NCBI RefSeq assembly: GCF_001426375.1
Contig: NZ_LMEO01000001.1
Span: forward strand, 64,840-128,839
Reading direction: 5' to 3'
DNA: 64,000 nt
DNA from: Paenibacillus sp. Root444D2
Lineage (GTDB): Bacteria > Bacillota > Bacilli > Paenibacillales > NBRC-103111
A program made the translations under genes and the position numbers. Below the pieces are notes generated by a model. That model made no database searches, was not told the origin of the DNA, and saw only the letters and a program-made list of their open reading frames with translations. Of this stretch, positions 50,215-58,470 are shown in pieces; the first letter of the stretch is position 1; each line of letters opens with the position of its first letter.

Positions 50215-50220
50215 ATGATG

Positions 50221-50769
50221 TTATACGGTTTCCGTGCTGTTTATGAATGCTTTCAAACGCTCTAACTGAAGAAGATGATGGCGATAATGCATCTCAATGA
50301 GTGAAAACCATTCTTTCGCGTTAAGCGCGCCTAATCTTGGATGCAACGCGGTACATCTCGGAGATATGTCCTCAAGCATAGGCTCGATTTCTTTCATTTT
50401 TTGGAGCACCGTATGCATGCCATCGATGATCTGCTGCTTACTATCTGGCTGCTCAGGTGTATATTGAGGAGAAGCTGGAACCCTAATGCGTTCAGGTGGA
50501 AAACCGCCTAGCGCAAAGATGGCTGCTCCCGCTTCCGTTTTTTCTCCTACAGTATCAATTTCATCTGCATTCTGACTTCGGCATTTATCAATATTGCCAA
50601 TCTGCATATAAATTGCTGTTTTGATGAGATGGAGATACAACTGTCCAAGCGACCATTCATTCTCATTTGACTGAAGCTTCAGTTGCTCAATGCTTAGCGG
50701 ATGTAATTCCTCTAGGTATTGGTGAGTAAGTTCCTCAATTCGTTTCAAAGTTTCGGCTGTTTTCATCAT
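50221..50769 (-). CDS. DinB-superfamily protein
   Basis: Four-helix protein of 182 residues from ATG 50769 (GAGAGGAGC seven bases upstream); the frame is open for another 100 codons but these read as non-coding. Motifs NEWSLGQLYLHLIKTAIYMQ and WFSLIEMHYRHHLLQLERLK carry the DinB-type histidines. A 13-bp inverted repeat and an extended -10 (TGG-TATACT) lie directly upstream, so expression is probably repressor-controlled. Confidence 0.8.
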   Translation of the reverse strand: MMKTAETLKRIEELTHQYLEELHPLSIEQLKLQSNENEWSLGQLYLHLIKTAIYMQIGNIDKCRSQNADEIDTVGEKTEAGAAIFALGGFPPERIRVPASPQYTPEQPDSKQQIIDGMHTVLQKMKEIEPMLEDISPRCTALHPRLGALNAKEWFSLIEMHYRHHLLQLERLKAFINSTETV

Positions 50770-50809
50770 GTTATTAGCTCCTCTCGTATCTTGTACCTTT
50801 AGTATACCA

Positions 50810-50841
50810 AACACTACTGACAACTGTATGTCAGTAGTGTT
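50810..50841. promoter_or_regulatory. Perfect 13-bp inverted repeat upstream of DinB-like gene
   Basis: AACACTACTGACA (50810-50822) and TGTCAGTAGTGTT (50829-50841) with a six-base spacer. It abuts an extended -10 on the minus strand and lies 41 bases from the ATG. Size and symmetry fit a TetR-type operator; alternatively it may act as a hairpin after the gene at 50850. Confidence 0.55.
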
Positions 50842-50849
50842 TATGTGTT

Positions 50850-51203
50850 TTAAGATTTTCGTATGAGATAAATTCCTTGCGGAATGGCGACCCAGAAGCC
50901 CGATATAGGCATTATTATTGCCCCGACAACAGACAAAATGAGTATATGCCAGCCTACAAAGCGGGGGATTGCAATGCCTTTCTCTTTGGTCATCCAACGC
51001 AACATTCGTCCAATAAACCACAATAAAACACCAAATAATAAAAACCAGATAGCTGCCATCCTGTCGAAGGAATGACCAACAGAATTCCATACCCCCACTT
51101 TCACCATCTCATTGAGCGGTTTCCAAAAAATAATCAAACCGACTACATTATGAAGATAAGATGTCCACTCCATCATCCATCCGCTGTGTTTCTGAATGGC
51201 CAT
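50850..51203 (-). CDS. DUF6463-like membrane protein
   Basis: Integral membrane protein of 117 residues, four hydrophobic segments (YLHNVVGLIIFW, MAAIWFLLFGVLLWFIGRML, VGWHILILSVVGAIIMP, FWVAIPQGIYLI). AAGGAGGTGCAGC precedes ATG 51203. Similar proteins often accompany TetR regulators; here an inverted repeat, but no regulator, is next to it. Function unknown. Confidence 0.7.
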   Translation of the reverse strand: MAIQKHSGWMMEWTSYLHNVVGLIIFWKPLNEMVKVGVWNSVGHSFDRMAAIWFLLFGVLLWFIGRMLRWMTKEKGIAIPRFVGWHILILSVVGAIIMPISGFWVAIPQGIYLIRKS

Positions 51204-51257
51204 GCTGCACCTCCTTAGCGTTCCGTTGTTATAAAACTATCGAACATAGACATAGCT

Positions 51258-51503
51258 CTAATCCTCAACTGGAATCTGTTTCAAATGATTAGATTCGCTC
51301 ACTTGTTTCATGGAATCATCTTCTTCTAACCGGATAATAGCCGCATCAAGCAGAGATTTGACTCCTAATAGGGCTTCTTTTTCCGCTTGACGAAAATGTG
51401 CTCTTGCTTCCTTTGGAACGAGTCTTGCCATAGCGATGTTTTTAATTTCCTCGAAGAGGTGCGCAATGTTTTCTAGATCCTGCATGTTTGTGCGGATACT
51501 CAT
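51258..51503 (-). CDS. Hypothetical helical protein downstream of arsA-like gene
   Basis: 81 residues, entirely alpha-helical in appearance (LENIAHLFEEIKNIAMARLV, EARAHFRQAEKEALLGVKSL). GGGAGGAGAAG precedes ATG 51503. It starts 22 bases after the ArsA-type gene on the same strand and is therefore probably cotranscribed with it. No family recognised; a partner or adaptor for the ATPase is possible. Confidence 0.7.
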   Translation of the reverse strand: MSIRTNMQDLENIAHLFEEIKNIAMARLVPKEARAHFRQAEKEALLGVKSLLDAAIIRLEEDDSMKQVSESNHLKQIPVED

Positions 51504-51525
51504 GAATCTTCTCCTCCCTTTCTAT

Positions 51526-52701
51526 TTACAATTCTTCGTTCGGACCGAAATGTATGGTAAGTATGCTGTCTGCAAGACGTGCAGCCTCCACCTGTCGACC
51601 CAGCAAGACCCTCGGCAGTGCAACAATCCGTCTATAGCTGCCCACCTGCAGTGTCAATTCATCGCCTTTTTGGTTTAATTGGAGTTGTTTCTTTTCGGTA
51701 AAAGGCAGCGAGATGCGGAGCTCATATCCTGTGTCTGTTTTCTTCACTTCCTCTATGATTCCTCTGTGTAGAATCGCTCCGCATTCCCGTTCGTGGAAAG
51801 CCGCTGCTGCAACGCGCTCAAGCATCTCCTTACCAACAACCTCAAGAGGCATTAGAGGTACTTTCAAGATTGGCAGAGGACTAAAGCATTGGACAATTTC
51901 TTCTTCGTACTTGTTCTGAATTTGTTTCCACTGCGCGAAATACCCTTCGGATGCTTCTTCGGAAAGCACTTTATTAACGATGACCGCGTCGGTATGAAAT
52001 CCGTATAAGTTGAGGTTAGTAAAGGCTCTCCGCGCTTCGGAAATAACCATTTTTTCCGGATTAACGACAAGGCGAATACTAGTAATTTCGGGATCGGCGA
52101 TCACCTGCTGCAGCTTTTCCAATTGATCGACAACTTGGCTGAAGCTGTCCATAACATCGTCGCTGGGCAGTTCCAAGCCCTTGGTCACTTTCATAATCGG
52201 GCGAGCTAGCTTGAGAATTTTACGCTCGTAAGGGAATATATTTCGCACCCACCATCTAAGGAGCTGGGGATAGCTAAGTAAACGAAGTGTTTCTCCGGTA
52301 GGTGCGCAATCTACAATGATTGCATCATACAATCCACTTTCGGCATGCTCCTTAATTCGTAAGAGACTAAATAGTTCTTCAAAGCCTGGAAACACCATAA
52401 GCTCTTCAGATCCGATATCATCTAGGTTGGCCCACTGCATAAAGTTCGAGAACCAATTGCGAACACTTCCCCAATACCGCTGCGTTTCCTTTAAGCTATC
52501 GATTTCTTGCGCCCACAAACGCTCATGAATTAAAATGGGTTCGTGCTGCAGCGGAATACCGAGCGAATCCGACAAGCTGTGGGCAGCATCCGTACTTATC
52601 ACGATTGTTCGTTTTCCTTCGGCAGCCATTTGGTAAGCCGTTGCTGCGGCGATACTGGTTTTTCCCACTCCGCCTTTACCTGTGTAAATAATAATGCGCA
52701 A
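51526..52701 (-). CDS. ArsA/GET3-family ATPase
   Basis: Soluble ATPase of 391 residues. TTG 52701 has GGAGG eight bases upstream; the frame extends 14 codons further without a site. Deviant Walker A TGKGGVGKTS (signature Lys), switch I STDAAHSLSDSLG, and IIVDCAPTGETLRLL are diagnostic of the ArsA/TRC40 class. Single ATPase domain, then a C-terminal Hsp20-like beta segment (GYELRISLPFTEKKQLQLNQ), a layout known in bacterial ArsA homologues unrelated to arsenite export. No arsB or arsR is nearby. A MarR gene upstream shares its operator. Confidence 0.88.
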   Translation of the reverse strand: MRIIIYTGKGGVGKTSIAAATAYQMAAEGKRTIVISTDAAHSLSDSLGIPLQHEPILIHERLWAQEIDSLKETQRYWGSVRNWFSNFMQWANLDDIGSEELMVFPGFEELFSLLRIKEHAESGLYDAIIVDCAPTGETLRLLSYPQLLRWWVRNIFPYERKILKLARPIMKVTKGLELPSDDVMDSFSQVVDQLEKLQQVIADPEITSIRLVVNPEKMVISEARRAFTNLNLYGFHTDAVIVNKVLSEEASEGYFAQWKQIQNKYEEEIVQCFSPLPILKVPLMPLEVVGKEMLERVAAAAFHERECGAILHRGIIEEVKKTDTGYELRISLPFTEKKQLQLNQKGDELTLQVGSYRRIVALPRVLLGRQVEAARLADSILTIHFGPNEEL

Positions 52702-52714
52702 GCTTAGCACCTCC

Positions 52715-52738
52715 AATAGTACGATTTCGTAGTAATTA
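52715..52738 (-). promoter_or_regulatory. MarR operator copy upstream of arsA-like gene
   Basis: On the minus strand ATTACTACG-aa-ATCGTACTATT matches the two boxes at 53251 and 53281. It lies between the MarR stop (52750) and the ArsA start (52701). Confidence 0.6.
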
Positions 52739-52749
52739 CACAAAAAAAT

Positions 52750-53223
52750 TTAATCGATTTCAATCGTCCTCGTCTGCGTCGATTTCGAAGGTCCGGCAGG
52801 ATTTGCATTCTGCTGCAAAGCTTTAGCCACTTTTAACGAGAGATGAATGAATTGCTGAAGCTCCTCAGCCGTCAAGGCATTTTCAATACGCCCAAACATG
52901 ACATTCATCGTACCCAGCGCCTCTTCGGCAATCAGTTCCCCGTCCTCCGTCAATCGATTAACAATGATTCGCTGATCTTGCTGCGATTTCTCTCTATAGA
53001 TATAGCCTTTTCGAACAAGCCGCTTGGCAATACTGGTCGCCGTACTAAGAGGCGCACCCAAGTGATCTGCCATTTGGGACATTGTCAGCTGCCCATGAAA
53101 TTTCAGCAACAACAATGTGGAAAAATCAGAACTCGTGAGCTGCAGTTCCAGGTAGGTCGTATCAGGAAACATACTAAGTGGACGAAGTCCATTTTTGAAA
53201 ATAAGCTCAAACAGCTGCTGCAT
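52750..53223 (-). CDS. MarR-family transcriptional regulator
   Basis: Winged-helix regulator of 157 residues from ATG 53223 (AAGGAA upstream). Motifs SDFSTLLLLKFHGQLTMSQM, ADHLGAPLSTATSIAKRLVR and the wing SQQDQRIIVNRLTEDGELIA are standard MarR. The frame continues 46 codons upstream through the promoter and operators, so the ORF start is not there. Two operator-like boxes precede it and a third precedes the ArsA-type gene just downstream, implying autoregulation and control of that gene. Confidence 0.9.
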   Translation of the reverse strand: MQQLFELIFKNGLRPLSMFPDTTYLELQLTSSDFSTLLLLKFHGQLTMSQMADHLGAPLSTATSIAKRLVRKGYIYREKSQQDQRIIVNRLTEDGELIAEEALGTMNVMFGRIENALTAEELQQFIHLSLKVAKALQQNANPAGPSKSTQTRTIEID

Positions 53224-53245
53224 GAACATTCCTTTCTTCTTACCA

Positions 53246-53302
53246 TAAACTACGATATCGTAATTAATTTCTACTGTTAAATTACTACGTAATCGTAGTA
53301 AT
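53246..53302 (-). promoter_or_regulatory. Two MarR-type operator boxes
   Basis: Box 1 has TACGATATCGTA (53251-53262, perfect palindrome) flanked by AAC and ATTA. Box 2 is ATTACTACG-taat-CGTAGTAAT (53281-53302), a perfect 9-4-9 inverted repeat. Both share ACTACG-N2-ATCGTA with the box at 52715-52738. Confidence 0.65.
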
Positions 53303-53357
53303 GTCAACTGTTCATGCTGGAATCTTTTTTGATCAATTGGAACTTTGATTGCGATAT

Positions 53358-53383
53358 ACATTGAACAGATACATTGAACAGAT
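53358..53383. repeat. Perfect 13-bp tandem duplication
   Basis: ACATTGAACAGAT occurs twice head to tail in the gap between the MarR operators and the cardiolipin synthase stop. Probably a slippage product; no function seen. Confidence 0.6.
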
Positions 53384-53440
53384 CAAAAAAAGCAAGTCGC
53401 CATGACGTCCTGCTCGTTGGTGTCTTTTTGAATATAATTT

Positions 53441-54916
53441 TTATAACAATGGGGAAAATAAGCGTGCTGTTTGCTCGATTATACGCTGTGGATAGGAGCG
53501 TTGTATTAATTCTTCCATTTGCAATGGTACGGAATCAAGTAGATCACGCTCGAATTGCTCTGTGAGTTCGCGTCCCACATCGGCACTGTATAAGAGTTCA
53601 ATGACCTCGAAATTTAAACGAAAACTTCGCATATCGTAATTCGCCGAACCTACGCCTGCCATTTCTTCATCAATGATCATTACCTTTGCGTGAAGCATGT
53701 CTTTCTCATACATATAAATTTGAACTCCTGATTCAATCAATTCTCCATAATATGTACGGCTCGCAGGTCCCACGATTTTGGGAATAACATGACGTGGAAC
53801 CAGCAATCGTACACGCACACCGCGTGCCACGGCTGTCTTCAACGCCATAATGATATCTGATTCGGGCACAAAGTAAGGTGTGGTAATATCTATGGACTTA
53901 GTCGCTTGTGTCAGACAAATGAAGTAAGCCTGCCGGATAACTTCAGTAGGAATCCCAGGATTACTCTCTAACGTTTGCATGTATGCATAGTGCAGCGACT
54001 CTGTGCCAGAAACGGGATCAACGCCCGCATCCAATTCCGCACCCCATTCTTCCGACCATCCGGAAAGTGAAACTTTGACACTTGGAATGATTGGCTTTGA
54101 CCTATTTCTTATACCCTGTTTAGCCTTTTGCGGAATCTTTTCCTTCGAAGCAATATTCCAATGGACATCGAATATTGTCCGCAAATCAATTGCAACTTCT
54201 CCGACTAATCGCATATGAGTATCACGCCAAAAGCCTACGTCTGGCTTTAATCCTGTATACTCATCCCCTACATTGATACCACCTGTGAAAGCTTCGATTC
54301 CATCGATGACGACAATCTTACAATGATCCCGATAAGTCAAAGTGGGTATCCAAGGAAAACTCAATGGAAATATCGTCCGGCATTCAATTCCGGCATCCAT
54401 CATCCGATTGATCACATGTTTTGGAAATTGTTTACTCCCCCATCCGTCTCTAATGAAACGGATCTTCACGCCAGCTTCGGCTCGTTCAATCAGGATATCC
54501 GTAATTCGTTTGCCAATCTGGTCATCCCGATATGTGTAATACTCCACTTCCACGGTGCTTTGCGCATTCTGTAGGGATGCGATAAGTTTATAATAGGTTT
54601 CTATGCCGTTCGTAAGCAATTGAACTCGGCCACTCCTAAGTCCATGCACCGTCAACTGACTTACAGATTGAGCGATGATGGAGGAAGCAGGACTGAACGA
54701 ATTAGGCAATGGATCTGACACATTGTTCGGAGAAGTGAGTCTCTCTTTACAAAAATGAATTGGGTTGGCAATGATAAGATATATGACGTATCCAAGAACA
54801 GGAAATATCAGACCTATAGCTAGCCAGTTCAAAGCTTTTTCCGGACGACGTACTTCACGGATCGCTACGATTAACATAAAGATTGTATTCAAAACATAAA
54901 GTCCAATAAACCCCAT
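53441..54916 (-). CDS. cls: Cardiolipin synthase (phospholipase D family)
   Basis: Membrane enzyme of 491 residues joining two phosphatidylglycerols into cardiolipin. GGGGGG lies seven bases before ATG 54916. Two N-terminal membrane helices (GFIGLYVLNTIFMLIVAIRE; LNWLAIGLIFPVLGYVIYLI), then two HKD motifs: YRDHCKIVVIDGIEAFTGG and MLHAKVMIIDEEMAGVGSA. Length and layout match ClsA-type enzymes. Monocistronic; it adds to the membrane-lipid theme of des and fabF but is 25 kb away. Confidence 0.94.
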   Translation of the reverse strand: MGFIGLYVLNTIFMLIVAIREVRRPEKALNWLAIGLIFPVLGYVIYLIIANPIHFCKERLTSPNNVSDPLPNSFSPASSIIAQSVSQLTVHGLRSGRVQLLTNGIETYYKLIASLQNAQSTVEVEYYTYRDDQIGKRITDILIERAEAGVKIRFIRDGWGSKQFPKHVINRMMDAGIECRTIFPLSFPWIPTLTYRDHCKIVVIDGIEAFTGGINVGDEYTGLKPDVGFWRDTHMRLVGEVAIDLRTIFDVHWNIASKEKIPQKAKQGIRNRSKPIIPSVKVSLSGWSEEWGAELDAGVDPVSGTESLHYAYMQTLESNPGIPTEVIRQAYFICLTQATKSIDITTPYFVPESDIIMALKTAVARGVRVRLLVPRHVIPKIVGPASRTYYGELIESGVQIYMYEKDMLHAKVMIIDEEMAGVGSANYDMRSFRLNFEVIELLYSADVGRELTEQFERDLLDSVPLQMEELIQRSYPQRIIEQTARLFSPLL

Positions 54917-55057
54917 GAAATAGCCCCCCAAAGTTATATTCAAGCCACAACATATAGTAATAAACATCCAAAAACTTTCACACTAAAGCTTTTTCTTATG
55001 ATTCACAAAGGCAACGAATTGCATACTAACTAATTGGAAAGTAGTTTTACTGATGAA

Positions 55058-55096
55058 TAAAAAACCGCTTATTTCCTGTTTAAGGAATTAAGCGGT
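55058..55096 (-). terminator. Terminator of the small membrane protein gene
   Basis: ACCGCTTATTTCC / GGAATTAAGCGGT stem (one mismatch), on the minus strand followed by TTTTTTATTC, eight bases past the stop at 55104. Confidence 0.85.
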
Positions 55097-55103
55097 ATCC
55101 GTA

Positions 55104-55457
55104 TCAAAATCTTTGATTTCTTGATTTCCTAAGAAAGTTAATTAACAATAAGAATACTAACTGCACGAGTCCAAAAATAATTGCTTCCATCACTACCAAC
55201 AACTCTAGAATTTGACCAAATGGTTTAAAGAAAGTTTCTGTTTTTGGGATATACATATTTACCAGTAGAATAGAAACTATGCATGATAAAATGAAACCTA
55301 TTAGTATGTTTTTATAATTTCTAATAAATATGAATGGAACTACACTAGCTATGAAATAAAAATATGAAATTTTATAAAAATAATCAAAATACATTGCTAC
55401 AAATATCAACGGCGAACAACATAAACCTATTAAAATCTGCAGTATCTTTTTATTCAA
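55104..55457 (-). CDS. Hypothetical four-helix membrane protein
   Basis: 117 residues, four hydrophobic segments (ILQILIGLCCSPLIFVAMYF, ISYFYFIASVVPFIFI, NILIGFILSCIVSILLVNMY, ELLVVMEAIIFGLVQLVFLL). The apparent start is TTG 55457 with no good ribosome site, so the N-terminus is uncertain. AT-rich relative to neighbours. No family recognised. Confidence 0.55.
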   Translation of the reverse strand: MNKKILQILIGLCCSPLIFVAMYFDYFYKISYFYFIASVVPFIFIRNYKNILIGFILSCIVSILLVNMYIPKTETFFKPFGQILELLVVMEAIIFGLVQLVFLLLINFLRKSRNQRF

Positions 55458-55483
55458 TTAGTTCACATTCTTTCATTACTCTA

Positions 55484-55858
55484 CTATTCAATCACAGCTA
55501 TAGCATCAATCTGAACCATAAAACCCATATTTGATGGTCCTATGGTTCGTGCTGGGTATGGTTTAGAAAAGTAGTCTTTGTAAATCAAATTAAATTCATC
55601 GAAGCCTGCTCCTTCTCCAAGGAAGACTGTTACTTTAACAACATCTTTCAAAGCAGCGCCCGATTCTTCTAAAATTGCTTTCAGGTTTTCTAATGCCCTT
55701 CTCGCTTGTTCATCCAAAGTACTTCCTACTACCCTACCAGTTTCAGGATCAAAAGGTCCTTGTCCAGCTACGTATACCGTATTACCTGCTTTAATTGCCT
55801 GCGAATAGGGCATTCCCCCTGGGTTTTGTGCTTTCTCTGTAAAAATAACTTCTTTCAT
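55484..55858 (-). CDS. ridA: RidA (YjgF/YER057c/UK114) family protein
   Basis: Trimeric enamine/imine deaminase, 124 residues. TTTGGAGGTATACC precedes ATG 55858. Motifs GGMPYSQAIKAGNTVYVAGQ, DEQARRALENLKAILEESGA, VVKVTVFL and PARTIGPSNMGFMVQIDAIA follow the family; the substrate-contacting Arg of the (P)ART segment is present. It removes reactive 2-aminoacrylate-type intermediates of PLP enzymes. Monocistronic. Confidence 0.93.
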   Translation of the reverse strand: MKEVIFTEKAQNPGGMPYSQAIKAGNTVYVAGQGPFDPETGRVVGSTLDEQARRALENLKAILEESGAALKDVVKVTVFLGEGAGFDEFNLIYKDYFSKPYPARTIGPSNMGFMVQIDAIAVIE

Positions 55859-56104
55859 GGTATACCTCCAAACAGTTATGGTTTAGTAGCTTTCCAAATA
55901 TAAATAATAGATGGCGCCCTGAAACTCTTCAATTTCGATATTAATAAATCCATTAACGAGTAATCGCTAATGAATTATCAAAACCTGTGATAACATTTCC
56001 TATCCTCCCCATCTTCCTAGTAAAGCATTTAGCCATCCGTTGATTAATTCAATAAATCCCAAAAAATCCCTGCATTTTTTCGTAATTTGCACCTATTTAA
56101 CGTT

Positions 56105-56917
56105 CTAAGGAAGTTGATTTTCATAATACTTCACTAATTCAATAACCATGGCCCCCATCCGTTCAATTTCAGGTACTATTACATGGTCCAGTTTTTCATC
56201 TCTCAACGCTTCTTCCGTTACTTTGCCGACCGCGACTGCATGTACTCGTGTGTTGAACGATTCTCGAACGATATCCGTAATCCCCTGACGTTTCGCATAT
56301 TCAAACAGATATCGCACCTGCACCGCGGTTGTGAAACAAACAGCATCAATCGATTTCGTTGAAAGTTCATGACATAGCGTCTCCAAAGTGGATGATTCCG
56401 GCTCTACATGGCGATAAGGCAGCAGTTGAATAACATTTGCCCCCTGATTCTCTAAGAACTGGATCAAATCGGGCTGAGGTTCACCATGTAACTGGACAAC
56501 TACTGTTTTGCCCGCGAAATCGCAAAAGTCCATACTTTGAATTAACCCTTGTGTCGTTCCATCCTCATCGACAACTTCAGGTTTTATACCCAATTTCTTA
56601 AGCAAAGCATACGTCTTATATCCGCGTGCCGCTACCTTCGCTTCCTTCATTTTTTGAATCAAGGTTGAGTGAATTCCTAACCGTTCTGCAGCACCCAGCA
56701 GCGTATCTGTTCCTGTGCCTGTTGTAAGAACAAACCAATCAATCTTGTTATTCACGCAAAATATTAATTCTTGTTCTATCGCCGATTCATCAAAATATAA
56801 AAGGCCTTGCAAAGGACGAATGACAGGGATACCTCCCTGCTTCTCAATTAATAGGCTCATTTCTTCTGTTTTTCTTGAGCCCGCAATAACGATTTTCTTG
56901 TTGTTCAACTTTTCCAT
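56105..56917 (-). CDS. Uroporphyrinogen-III synthase (HemD)-like protein
   Basis: 270-residue two-lobed protein. GGAGGGGG precedes ATG 56917. Features: KIVIAGSRKTEEMSLLIEKQ, the hinge DWFVLTTGTGTDTLLGAAE, KVAARGYKTYALLKKLGI, VVVQLHGEPQPDLIQFLENQ and IDAVCFTTAVQVRYLFEYAK, which follow the HEM4 family order. It is not in a hem cluster. Stand-alone copies such as this may act in regulation or a side pathway (nitrite/sirohaem context in relatives), so true HemD activity is uncertain. Confidence 0.82.
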   Translation of the reverse strand: MEKLNNKKIVIAGSRKTEEMSLLIEKQGGIPVIRPLQGLLYFDESAIEQELIFCVNNKIDWFVLTTGTGTDTLLGAAERLGIHSTLIQKMKEAKVAARGYKTYALLKKLGIKPEVVDEDGTTQGLIQSMDFCDFAGKTVVVQLHGEPQPDLIQFLENQGANVIQLLPYRHVEPESSTLETLCHELSTKSIDAVCFTTAVQVRYLFEYAKRQGITDIVRESFNTRVHAVAVGKVTEEALRDEKLDHVIVPEIERMGAMVIELVKYYENQLP

Positions 56918-56977
56918 TTTCTATGAATCCCCCTCCGAATGCCATCCCTTTAATAGTAATTGTTTTCAAGACATTTT

Positions 56978-57022
56978 AAAATGACCACGCTTCGCATTAT
57001 GCAGCGAAGACGTGGTCATTTT
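56978..57022. terminator. Bidirectional hairpin after small membrane protein gene
   Basis: AAAATGACCACG-c-TTCGC / GCGAA-ga-CGTGGTCATTTT, a 17-bp stem with 8-nt loop. The outer arm touches the stop codon at 57022. Confidence 0.85.
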
Positions 57023-57240
57023 TATCCGATCGAATACCGAATATACGCTAGCAAGGCTAATAATCCTGCAGCAATTGAAATCACATAAAAAGAGGTAAGT
57101 CTAACCCATTTCACCTCTGTTTTTTGGAAATAGGATTGATCACCTTCACGATTCTTACGAGAAAAACCAATCATAAAGGTAACGACTAAACCAAATAATA
57201 GTATGATTGAAAATATCCCGAAATAGATATACATATTCAT
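57022..57240 (-). CDS. Hypothetical two-helix membrane protein
   Basis: 72 residues. AAGGTGG lies seven bases before ATG 57240. Helices IYFGIFSIILLFGLVVTFMI and VISIAAGLLALLAYIRYSI flank a charged loop (SRKNREGDQSYFQKTEVKWV). It has its own terminator. No family recognised. Confidence 0.65.
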   Translation of the reverse strand: MNMYIYFGIFSIILLFGLVVTFMIGFSRKNREGDQSYFQKTEVKWVRLTSFYVISIAAGLLALLAYIRYSIG

Positions 57241-57439
57241 AAAATAACCACCTTTTCATAGTAAAATGGATCCTTCGGTGAAAATTATATAGGAATTCGA
57301 TTTTAAATTCATCAACCACTTTCGTGCTATTTATACCATCCAATTTATGAAGCTAGCTCGTTATTTTCTATTTATGGAGGAACTACTTATGAACCATGAT
57401 AATATCATTATAGCTTGAATGAACTTGTTCGAAGCTAAT

Positions 57440-57486
57440 AATCACAAAAAGCCGCTATCTATAAAAGACTGCGGCTTTTTGTGATT
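57440..57486. terminator. Strong terminator of the NmrA/QorB-type gene
   Basis: Perfect 16-bp stem AATCACAAAAAGCCGC / GCGGCTTTTTGTGATT with a 15-nt loop containing ATAAAAGA. Nine bases past the stop at 57496. Confidence 0.85.
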
Positions 57487-57495
57487 ATACTTGCT

Positions 57496-58362
57496 TTATG
57501 ACTTCATTCCGCTCACAAGCTCTTCAATCACCTCGCTAAGTGGTGTAACCGGGCGACCAAGAAGTGTCTGAAGATCGTTGCTCTTTAGTTCTAGAACGCC
57601 ATCTCTAATCGCGCTTTGGATAGCAACAAGAATGGGAACGACTTGCTCAGGAACCCCTGCGCCGATCATGATTTTACCGTAAGTCTCATCGTCAACTTGC
57701 TGAATTGGAACCTCACGATCAAGGACCTTTGCCAGAACCGCCGCGAGTTCTTCATGTGTGATCAGTGTGCCTGATAGCTCATAAACGGTATTCTCATGTC
57801 CGTTACCTGCAAGCACATTTGCTGCCGCTTGTGCATAATCCCCACGAGAAGCCCACCCTACCTTGCCGGCTCCTGCAGAAGTCACGAGCGGTGCACCCGC
57901 CAATACCCCTTGTATCGTTCCAATCTCATTCTCAATGTACCAGTTATTACGCAGGAATGAGTAAGGAATTCCCGTTTTGCGAATCGCTTGCTCTGTCGCG
58001 CGATGCACTGGCACGAGAAAGAGAGAGCTTTCCTCTGCGTTTGTGGCACTAGTATACGCGATGAAACCAACCCCAGCGCGCTCAGCCGCGGATACAGCAG
58101 CTAAATGTTGACGAATTCGAGTTTCGTTATCCCCTTGCGTCGAAACGATAAGCAGGCGGTCAACATCAGCGAACGCTTTATCAAGAGATGCTGGATCATC
58201 AAAATCACCATGGCGTACTTCAACTCCCCGAGAACTTAATTCGGTTGCTTTCTCCGTATCTCTTACGCTAACAGCTAATTTTTCAGCTGGTACAGATGCA
58301 AGTAAAGCCTCCACCACTTTTGATCCTAATTGTCCCGTAGCACCAGTTACTAGAATTTTCAT
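57496..58362 (-). CDS. NmrA/QorB-like NAD(P)H-quinone oxidoreductase
   Basis: Rossmann-fold SDR-like protein of 288 residues. GGAGG precedes ATG 58362. Cofactor motif ILVTGATGQLGSKVVEALLA at the N-terminus, then FIAYTSATNAEESSLFLVP and FLRNNWYIENEIGTIQGVLA, the block shared by QorB and NmrA-type proteins. Likely reduces quinones or senses NADP(H) state. The upstream operator is shared with the divergently acting Rrf2 gene on the same strand (58471), its probable regulator. Confidence 0.9.
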   Translation of the reverse strand: MKILVTGATGQLGSKVVEALLASVPAEKLAVSVRDTEKATELSSRGVEVRHGDFDDPASLDKAFADVDRLLIVSTQGDNETRIRQHLAAVSAAERAGVGFIAYTSATNAEESSLFLVPVHRATEQAIRKTGIPYSFLRNNWYIENEIGTIQGVLAGAPLVTSAGAGKVGWASRGDYAQAAANVLAGNGHENTVYELSGTLITHEELAAVLAKVLDREVPIQQVDDETYGKIMIGAGVPEQVVPILVAIQSAIRDGVLELKSNDLQTLLGRPVTPLSEVIEELVSGMKS

Positions 58363-58411
58363 TTGTTAAAAACCTCCATCGGATTATTTATTAATGAGTT
58401 AGAATCACTTT

Positions 58412-58436
58412 GGTTATAACTATTTCAGTTACAACT
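58412..58436. promoter_or_regulatory. Rrf2-type operator upstream of the QorB-like gene
   Basis: Paired palindromic boxes GTTATAAC-N7-GTTACAAC. The same GTTNNAAC-N7-GTTNNAAC pattern recurs at 58903-58927 in front of the Rrf2 gene. Confidence 0.65.
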
Positions 58437-58470
58437 AAATTATAAAAATTAGCTCATTTAAGAGCTATTT

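Noticed and set aside
51526-52701. Arsenite efflux operon
   Set aside because: The ATPase is of ArsA/GET3 type with a single domain and Hsp20-like tail; no arsB, arsR, arsC or arsD is nearby.
56105-56917. Part of a haem biosynthesis cluster
   Set aside because: No other hem genes lie on either side; treated as a stand-alone HemD-like protein.
57390-57419. Plus-strand ATG with GGAGG upstream encoding nine residues
   Set aside because: Too short to support as a gene; possibly the start of a lost gene, but nothing recognisable follows.
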